Under the pieces are notes generated by a model. The model did not search any database. It worked only from the letters and a program-made list of their open reading frames with translations, and was not told the origin of the DNA. A stretch of 64,000 bases of DNA from Gonocerus acuteangulatus (taxonomy: Eukaryota; Arthropoda; Insecta; Hemiptera; Coreidae), in NCBI GenBank assembly GCA_946811695.1, contig OX328123.1, forward strand, positions 38,040,054-38,104,053. The letters are read 5' to 3'. Below, piece by piece: positions 56,602 through 64,000 of this stretch. The position numbers and the translations under genes are program-made. Each line of letters begins with the position of its first letter. The first letter of the stretch is position 1.

Positions 56602-58309
56602 GTACAGTAATACTAAATTATATTATTATTTTATTGAGGAGAAAATGTACAATATATAGGCACTTTTGATGTAGGTACAGTTGTGTATTAGTGCTCTTCC
56701 TCTCTTACTAGAAGAGGAAACCAGTTTTTGATGTTTGCTAATGTCCAAGAAATGAACAACAGCGTGAGGACAGACTTTCTCCACACACTTAAAGTTTTTG
56801 AACGAACTGTACTTTTCTGTATCACCACCAATGGATGTGGAGAGAGGCAAGGAACCGCAGGATTGTTTCCCAAGCACGAAAACAGAAGTAATAATTCGAA
56901 GTTAGGGATTGTCGGGGTTCGGTCATTGCCTCTTAATAAAACTACATTTCACAAGTGAAAATGGTTTTATTGAGACAACAGTGACTGAACCCCGACAATC
57001 CCTACCTTCGCATCATCAACTGTCAACGATCTCCTCTCAAAGAAGTAATAATTCTGTTTTTGTGTTTGGGAAATAATCCTGCTGATGCTTGCGTGAGAAC
57101 AGCATCTCTCTACATCCATTGGTGGTGATACAGAAAAGTACAGCTGGTTCAGAAATTTTAAGCAGCATGCCTATGGCACAAAAACCATTGGAGGCAACTG
57201 AAAGATTGAAATGGTTAGTGTAATGGTCATAGGCCACGATGTAGATGCGCCGTTAAAAAAAAAAAAATAAATAAAAAATGTAATGGTCATAGTGGCCTGT
57301 AAATGTTACCCAGACCTTTGAAAATTCTGCTCCCTTTTTGAAAGTCATTTATTGTCTAATTTTTTTTTTTTTTTTTTTTTTGCATATCAACATGGAAGAA
57401 GTTTAGCATCACTTTTTTTTTAAGAGAACTCTCTTTGGTGATTATTAACATGCTAAGCTCAAGATGGAGCTTGGTTGCAACAGTCGAATAAAAATATATT
57501 GTATTGATTATAAGTTGAAAGAAGAGTTAAGATAAAACTTTATTTTCAAAATCTTCTAACTTTCTGTACACTTCAATAGTCAAAAGTATGAAACCGTGTT
57601 ATGAAGCGTCGATGTTTCTCATCGAAATGAACAATGTGTGTACAAGAATTTCTAATTTGTCTGTTAGCTCTTTAATTTGTTGGATCAGTTCTTCCTCTTT
57701 ACATAGTGATGACGAAGGCTTGAAAATCAAGCTGAAAGGTTGGTAAACATACGATCTCATATTTTTTTAATAAATATAGTTTTATACAATAATGATATAT
57801 ATAAACAAATAAAATAAAATAAATATAAAATAAAACAATACATACATACAATACACACACCTAAAATGCCAGGAGTTGATGGGCGATGGCATTTGACTCA
57901 GGGGAAAAAATATTACTAATAATGATTATGCTTACTTACCATTGCCTTAAGTACATCTGGCAACTAATTTCAGCTATTTTTTAGAAAGGCAACATTTTTA
58001 CTAATACACTCATTCTGCAACATGATGATGACTTAATTATGCCTGGAGACGCAGCCTTCTCCTTGGAATGTGATTTCTCCAAGCCGCATGACATTCCACT
58101 GCATGGATCTATGCCAACTGAGCTGTATGTATGGTAGAAGATATATATTTCATCTAGGATAGAACATATATTTCATTTTATGGGAAATATGAGTTCCTTA
58201 ATTCTAGATAGTTGTCTTAAATGAAAAATAGCTTCATGTAGATGAACCCATCGAAATATTCCAGAAAGAACTAAGGGGTACCACTGCTGGAGAAAAATGC
58301 CGTTCCATC

Positions 58310-58348
<39 letters not shown>

Positions 58349-59242
58349 CATTACTAATTTACAATTAAGTATAACCCTCTTGGCATTTCCAAAATATATC
58401 TTACAAAAGAATCGATTCTTTTTTACTATGGCGTAGCGCTTGGATAATCACGAAAAGAATTGAGGTAGAACTGGAATGGTAAGAGAATTTCCACAACAAT
58501 TTTGGTGATTGGGTACTTCATAAAAAAAATAATTAAAAACACAAAAAAAAACAATTGAACACGAAGTCGCCGAAAGCCGAATGATTTTTTCCCTAAAAGT
58601 ATTAAGAAGGATGCATATTTTCCTTTTTTATTCATTCTGATAATACAACTCAATCCCGAGATATAAATTTTCAAAGAAATTTTGGTTTTCATTTTTTTAT
58701 CTGATGGGCGGTGCACATTCAGAGCTGATAATTGGGCTTTACGCCACTTTTAAGGGACTATTTTGATCCTCCAAATTTCAAGCAAAAACCTCTCTGGGGC
58801 CAACAACTCATGCTTACTCGGCTACGGCCTTTATAGTACTTGATATGCTATTTGTTTTTGTGATATATTTAAGGCATCTCAAAAAATTGTTTTTGGTCAT
58901 TTTTTCTTAGAGTAATCAGCATACCAAATGTTATCAAAATCCAAGAAAGTCTGGTTGATTTGACTTGGAATGACCCTTTTATTCATTGTGTAATGTAAGA
59001 AATGGGAAAGTATACTCTCCAGCGACAACACTATTATATTTTTTCGTTTATAAATAATTTTATATTTAAAGTACTCATGTGAACTCTTTTTCAGGTTTGA
59101 TGTTCTGTCAAAAATAAGTTTGAGTAATGCTGATCCAACTGTTCGGGATATCCCAGAGGACATGAAGATGTTCGTAACAAATAAGTCAAATATTGTTTCT
59201 TTCAGACCTCGATTTTCATCCATACAAAAAGATGAACTTTAG
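56354..59242 (+). CDS. ZP (zona pellucida) domain protein, 3' exons, ending KDEL
   Basis: Exons 56354-56601, 57985-58124 and 59095-59242, with GT-AG introns in matching phases. Exon 1 reads RVDLRCGPEHMYVEVETEEN, FEGVIYTRGSF, SPCFKDV and FSMKIPFNNCKT, the cysteine pattern and strands of a ZP-N domain. Exon 2 reads FTNTLILQHDDDLIMPGDAA and SLECDF, the rest of the ZP-N-like module. Exon 3 adds DVLSKISLSNADPTVRDIPE and ends SSIQKDEL. Animal ZP proteins are secreted or membrane matrix proteins (cuticle, apical matrix). No ZP-C, furin site or membrane segment follows. KDEL is an ER-retrieval signal if real, but it may be chance. The first donor, AAT|GTACAG, is weak but required by phase. The signal peptide exon is missing. 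AATAAA lies at about 59430. Confidence 0.8.
56690..57190. mobile_element. Palindromic MITE-like repeat in ZP intron 1
   Basis: The left arm (AACTGTACTTTTCTGTATCA, CACCAATGGATGTGGAGAGA) is the reverse complement of 57060-57150 (ATCCATTGGTGGTGATACAG). Its centre, GAAGTAATAATTC, was the target of the insertion 56898-57040. The antisense frames here are shadows. Confidence 0.65.
56898..57040. mobile_element. Short insertion of the 39945-40297 family
   Basis: Flanked by AGAAGTAATAATTC on both sides (56884-56897, 57041-57054), a 14-bp target duplication. Contains ATTGTCGGGGTTCGGTCATT and its inverse AGTGACTGAACCCCGACAAT, and ends CATCAACTGTCAACGATCTC. The hammerhead-like core is absent in this short copy. 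Confidence 0.75.
57233..57278 (+). repeat. SINE tail only (46 bases) with 14-bp target duplication
   Basis: GCCACGATGTAGATGCGCCG plus an A-rich tail, the last part of the family D/5S-SINE tail. TGTAATGGTCATAG flanks both sides (57219-57232, 57279-57292). Confidence 0.85.
57293..57984. other. ZP intron 1 remainder
   Basis: A T tract at 57359-57382 and an AT-rich (TAAAA)n-like region at 57800-57840. A degenerate hammerhead-like piece at 57707-57740 (TGACGAAGGCTTGAAAATCA, then AGCTGAAAGG) has lost the first core C and the GTC. Confidence 0.45.
57985..58124 (+). CDS. ZP protein exon 2
   Basis: Acceptor TATTTTTTAG, donor GAGCT|GTATGT; 46 codons plus 2 bases. Confidence 0.8.
58125..59094. other. 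ZP intron 2
   Basis: AT-rich with a TA tract at 58312-58347. The minus-strand frame at 58426-58716 is unassigned, and that at 58897-59223 overlaps exon 3 antisense. Confidence 0.5.
59095..59242 (+). CDS. ZP protein terminal exon
   Basis: Acceptor CTTTTTCAG; one base completes a Leu codon, then 48 residues and TAG. The last four residues are K-D-E-L. Confidence 0.75.
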
Positions 59243-59479
59243 ACTTAATACTTGCATGAAAAGAGAATAACCACTACTGAGAACAGTTTTAACATTATTT
59301 TTATTGAAAATCCCTCACACATAAGCCAAAGTGACATCGAATTTTTTTATGGTGACACAAATTGTTTCAAGCCTAGGCAAAATACAATAAGTGAAATTGA
59401 AAACCAGAAAATGAATTGCAACTATTCAATAAAGTACTGTTCCAAGTTAGTTTAAGGATTCAATTGTGTATTGTATATA

Positions 59480-60822
59480 CAGGGTGTCCCACATTGAGAT
59501 GTCATAATTTTAAGGGTTTATTCTGCACTTCATTTGTAGTTCAGGGACGCAGAAATGAGCTTCTTATCTCTACATGTAGCAGAGCTATTCAAAGTTAATG
59601 ACGACCACATTTTTAGAATCTACATTAAATTTCCAATAAGAAACATTATTGAAATGTTGTCATGTAAATTAGGAGCTACACTAAGAGCCATATAGATGTG
59701 AACTATTGTTATTAGGGTTTTCTTAATTCCTTCAATATTTTCTTAATCAGCTATCCCCATCCTTCCAACATTAGGAATACATACTTTTTGCTCTGATTAA
59801 GTATTAGGGGACACTTTGGAAAGAGTGAAATATGACAGAACATTTTGGAAATAATCAAAATTATTGTTGACATAATAAATACAGATGTTATATTTTTATG
59901 CTTTCAGGGTCTTGTTTTATGAAATTTCTATTTTTAAGAGTAGTATAATAGTCTTTTCATTTAAATCTATTTTTTTCCCGCTTTATATTTGCAGGACAGA
60001 CTTTTTTCAATACAATTTATAATGAATAACCCAGTTACTTTTAAACAGAAATTGTAGTGTCTAATTTTATTAAATAGAATAGAATTAAAAATAGAAATTT
60101 AATAAAACAAGATCCTCAAAGTATAAAAATATAAGATCTGTATTTATTGTGTTAAAATAATAACAATAATTGTGATTATTTCAAATATGTTCTTCTGTCA
60201 TCTTTCACTCTTTCCAAAGTGTCCCCTAATCCTTATTCTGAGCAAAAAGTGTGTATACCTAATGTTGGAAGGATGGGACATCACCATATTCGCGTGAAAT
60301 TAAATAATGTGTTCAGATTGGCTTCTTCAAGCTACAGCAAATGCATTGGTTTTGACTTAGAAATCAGAAAAACTAGACTTAAATAATTTTTGTTTTTAAA
60401 ACAAAAGGGTACCATTTTAAAGCTTATTAAATAAGGCAACTATTGAGGCGGAGGCAAACCGCTAAGTCTACAAATAGCTGATTAGGAAAATATTGAAGGA
60501 GTTAAGAAAACCCTAATAACAATAGTTCACATCTATATGGCTCCTAGTGTAGCTCCTAATTTACATGACATTTCAATAATGGGTGTTTCTTATTGGAAAT
60601 TTAATGTAGATTCTAAAAATGTGGTCCTCATTTACGATACATAGACCAGAAATCCAGAAAACACAGTGTTTCATAAGAAAACCCAATAGTTTTGAAAATA
60701 GACAAAAGTTTGAATAGCTCTGCTACATGTAGAGATAGGACGCTCATTTCTGCGTCCCTGAACTACAAATGAGGTGCAGAATAAACCCTTAAAATTAAGA
60801 CATCTCAATGAGGGACACCCTG
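59480..60822. mobile_element. Foldback element with TA target duplication
   Basis: CAGGGTGTCCC at the left and GGGACACCCTG at the right, flanked by TA. The arms pair for most of the length (GTAGTTCAGGGACGCAGAAA / TTTCTGCGTCCCTGAACTAC; CCAACATTAGGAATACATAC / GTATACCTAATGTTGG), leaving a short centre near 60000-60060. One region at 60310-60470 is unpaired. TA duplication and CAGGG ends suggest Tc1/mariner-type mobilisation. It sits about 240 bases after the ZP stop. Confidence 0.8.
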
Positions 60823-61967
60823 TATAGTGTACTTTTGTATTTTGATAAGTTTTTGCTCTATGTCAATTTAATTGTAAGACTTTAACTCATTTGCTACAAC
60901 TGCTGATTGTTAGTTAGATTAATTACATTGTAAATTTCAGATAATATAACTTAATTTTCATAATTTTTTGTGCTTTATTCTATAAACCATTAAAATCACT
61001 CAACCTGTCTTAAATCATGCCGTATTAAGAACGATGATTACTAACATTAATCATGAACATAGGAAGAAAGACTATGATCATATCCCTTACTATAACAGTG
61101 ATCCTAATGATCTGAAACGTTGCTTCAATAAGCAACATATAGGCCCTAGACAGAGTCTTTGCAATATTGCACAATCAATCATATCACCTTTCGTCATAAA
61201 GTCGTATTGAGATGTAACCAATTCAGCTGTATGCTATTTAGGCAAAAGTAAATTAAATCTGGAATTAAGACACTGGAATTTTTCTTATTCAAGAATCATC
61301 AAATTATTAAAGCAGAAATATACAATGCCAGACACTTAAATAAAGAAATTTCAGTAGAATACTTTGAAGGATAAGAATTTGTCCGACACCACATTTACTG
61401 CAAAGATGAGAATGACCCAGAAATCAATATTCCATCAGTATTCGGAAGGGAAACTATATTTTACTTTTTTGTATCTTTATGGTGTAGGTCAAAAATTAGA
61501 ATTACAGTCTTAATATGGATGGCGAGCGGACCACAAATGGGAATTTAATGGCCCCTGAGGAGGTGGCATGAAGTCCACGAAACATATAGGGCGATCCAAG
61601 AATAAAGTTGCACAAAAGAAAAAGGACATACAAAAAAGTAATGTACGTTAATAATTGGACAAAAATATGTAGAATAGAATATGGAAAATATATTTATACG
61701 CTAAGTCGCTATGGCAGTTAGTAAACCACATCGACATTTAATCCCACAACTCTTAAAAGTATTACAACAATTATTAGCAATAAATGTGCTTTCATTATAA
61801 ACACATTGAAAGTGTGGCCATGAGAGCCACTCTCGCCCATTTACAGTAATCATGCCACACAAAAAAATATTCAATCCAATATTATTATTATATTATATGA
61901 TTATTATATCACACTAACTAGAACCCACCAAACCTTCTACAACAAACACTACAGAAAGAAGCTAGCC
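60823..61967. other. No gene recognised
   Basis: AT-rich. A hammerhead-like variant at 61555-61590: CTGAGGA, stem GTGG/CCAC, GAAAC, then ATA and GGGC, which could pair with GCCC before the core. Confidence 0.4.
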
Positions 61968-62133
61968 CGGGGTCTCCCTGTGGTCTAGTTACGCCTTAGA
62001 TTCTCTCCCATATGTGGGAGATTGTGGGTTCGATCCCCACCGGCGACAGGAATTTTCTAATCTGACTGTTCGTTGTGAAAATTCCTTGCTGCACCCTGGA
62101 TGTCGGCGCTAATGGCCTAGGTGTTGATGCAAA
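61968..62133 (+). repeat. Family D SINE, no poly(A)
   Basis: GGTCTCCCTGTGGTCTAGTT, GTGGGTTCGATCCCCACCGG, CTGCACCCTGGATGTCGGCG, CTAATGGCCTAGGTG. The A tail is lost. Confidence 0.85.
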
Positions 62134-62300
62134 ATATTTATTTTGTTTAAAGCCCTCTGGTTAAATTCAGGAACATAAATATGCTGTAGGTCCACCTGAC
62201 AAACCTATATAATGTACTGTATAACATATAGTCTTCTTTTTTGTAAATGGGCACCGCCCATGCGTGAATGTGCATTTAATAAAGACGAAGAAAGACTGAA

Positions 62301-62375
62301 CAAAATGCTCCACAGCAACTCAAAACACTTCCCCTGTCCCCTGAACTTAACCCAATAGAGCCTCTTTGGGATGAA
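62301..62375 (+). pseudogene. Tc1-like transposase fragment
   Basis: Short: LSPELNPIEPLWDEL, the block around the third catalytic residue of Tc1-type transposases ('SPDLNPIEhLWdeL'), with one frame around it only. Confidence 0.6.
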
Positions 62376-63375
62376 TTGGGTTGGCAGCAGGGTGTAAAAA
62401 AATCAAAAAAATCAGATTTTTTTTATTTAACTTGGATTTTTATACTAAAACCGGATTTAAAAAAGAAATCAGACTTTTTAAATGTATCTAGTCTATATAT
62501 AGACTAGATACATTTAAAACATTACATTTTTTTAGACCTGTTTATTACCTAGTTGTTCATTATATAAAACTGTAACTAGAATATTTGTTTATTTACAATG
62601 GAAATAATGAAACAATTATTCTAAAGTGTTTTGTCTTAAGTGGATAATTTTGGGAGCATAGTAGAATAGACGGATCATATATACAGGGGTTGAAGTTTTC
62701 CTATATTTTGAGACCGGAATTTCTGTAAATTTAAAGACTTAAATCGACAAAAATCATTCATTTTCGGCGATTAAAGACATTAAATTTAAATTATAATGAT
62801 TTAATTTTCAAATTTTAAAACAAAGATTTTAGAAGTGAATTTTACGGAAATATTAATCACTAGCGAACGAATATTATTATATTTACATATTTTTTTCTGA
62901 TTCATTAATTGTAAGTATTGATGTAATTCTGCACGTTTTAAGTGATTTTAAAGTATTTAAAGTTTTTTATTTTGCATATTTTGACAAAACTCCATATTTT
63001 TACATATTCTGCCATAAATACATATGTTGGCTAGATATTTTAATATTCTTTTTATTTTTAAATTGAAGAAATAAAGGAAAACTGAGAATGGAAATAAAAC
63101 TTTACCCATTGAGTCTAGGTGACTGTGTCTTTTCTAATTCCAAGAAGGTGGCTGTATACTATGTCAATACTAGATACAAAAGGCTTGTTGTTAGTGGATA
63201 GCGTTAGAATCATAGGAGAGTAATAGAGAAAATCCAGGTTTTAGAAGGATATACTGGGAATAAATTAAAAACAAAGTGAAAAGACAGTCTATAAAAAAAC
63301 CCTGGGTGGAAAAATATCCACATTATTGGGGATATCCATAGTGGCAAAACGATTAACAGTTTAGTTGAATCCCAC
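62376..63375. other. AT-rich, perhaps the 5' part of a hAT relic
   Basis: A perfect palindrome AAATGTATCTAGTCTATA with its complement at 62478-62516. CAGGGTGTAAAAAAATC at about 62389 could be a hAT-type end. No frame. Confidence 0.35.
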
Positions 63376-63477
63376 TCTTCAGAGCAGTTGATTGTAGCCT
63401 TCAAATACACACCAGTGACTTTAGTAGATGTTGAAAGATAATTCAGACGCTTCAAAAGTATACTCAGATCAGACCGG
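63376..63477 (+). pseudogene. hAT transposase C-terminal remnant
   Basis: The frame reads AFKYTPVTLVDVER, stop, FRRFKSILRSDR. This is the hAT dimerisation block ('y.pltsvdVERsFSr.k.il...R') with Ser-Phe replaced by a stop. Nothing else of the transposase is clear. Confidence 0.6.
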
Positions 63478-64000
63478 ATTTGTTCTTTCCATTAATAATA
63501 ACAGAGTTCCTACTTATTATTTATGCTTTTCTTTTCAATATTTTATAGTGTTTAAGGTATTTTTTTACTAAATATTTTCAATTTTTTATTACATATTTTA
63601 TTATAAATAGTTAAATATATATGTACATATTTTGAATTTTATATTACATGAGCCTCCGTTCCCTATTATTCACGTATAATAACAGTAATATTATTTATTT
63701 AAAGCTTTGAACAAAAACGCCAGTTTGTCAGCCTTTTCAAATCTAATTAGGTAGTTTCTCATTTGACTGTGAACAAAACAAAGGGTTGAAAAAATCCTTT
63801 CAACCCCTGCAGAAGTTGCCTTTCCTGTGATAAGCTGCTCTATTATTAACAGTTCTTTTGAGGAAATACAATATTTTATTTTTAGACTTCCACCAATTTA
63901 AAGCATTCCCTTCGCCCACTACCTGACCTGCCAATCTCTTTTATCTTAAACTTAAAAGGATATTTATTTGCAGAATTAAAAACAAAGAAAGGGTAATAAA
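63478..64000. other. AT-rich window end, nothing certain
   Basis: May continue the hAT relic in worn form. No open frame. Confidence 0.35.

Overview
This is AT-rich animal nuclear DNA, most likely arthropod. A crustacean such as a copepod is plausible but cannot be proved from the sequence. Evidence for an animal: spliced genes with GT-AG introns, three pol III-type tRNA-derived SINE families, a 5S-rRNA-headed SINE, Helitrons, and hAT, pogo, Tc1/mariner, Copia and Jockey-like elements. I saw no bacterial gene order, operon or CRISPR array. Transposable elements and simple repeats make up most of the window.

Three host genes can be supported, all on the plus strand. (1) A caspase, five recovered exons from 16272 to 24277. 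It has the catalytic SHG and QACRG motifs and a complete 3' end, but its N-terminal exon(s) were not found. (2) ELOF1 (transcription elongation factor 1 homologue), two exons at 34481-34844, complete at 82 codons with all four zinc-binding cysteines. (3) A zona-pellucida (ZP-N) domain protein, three exons from 56354 to 59242. Its 5' end is missing and its inferred C-terminus is KDEL.

Layout. 1-7760: rearranged inverted copies of one repeat family (called family A here) with embedded (TA)n tracts. 8167-11815: two Helitrons joined head to tail, the first carrying a Harbinger-like element. 11873-13198: a Merlin/ISXO2-like fragment and a third Helitron end. 13.2-16.2 kb: SINE and MITE fragments. 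16.3-24.3 kb: the caspase gene with SINEs and a hammerhead-like inverted repeat in its introns. 25.5-27.2 kb: a Jockey-like LINE interrupted by a 5S-headed SINE. 27.3-33 kb: repeats, a TA-flanked MITE and a pogo-like transposase fragment. 33.2-36.4 kb: ELOF1 between two nested pairs of inverted repeats (family B outside). 36.4-41.2 kb: MITE, family A copies and a hammerhead-bearing insertion. 41247-46672: a full Copia-type LTR retrotransposon with near-identical LTRs and inactivating lesions, its gag split by a palindromic element. 47.2-50.8 kb: LINE 3' end, SINE, and decayed frames. 51167-53528: a hAT-type non-autonomous element with an 8-bp target duplication. 55.7-56.2 kb: a broken mariner-type transposase. 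56.3-59.2 kb: the ZP gene. 59480-60822: a foldback element. 61.9-64 kb: SINE plus Tc1 and hAT transposase remnants.

The host genes do not form a pathway: one acts in cell death, one in RNA polymerase II elongation and one in the extracellular or apical matrix. The main biological interest is the mobile DNA: chimeric SINEs, hammerhead-ribozyme-like terminal motifs in several repeat families, a conserved hairpin-plus-T-run terminal motif present in about a dozen copies, and ELOF1 enclosed by inverted repeats.
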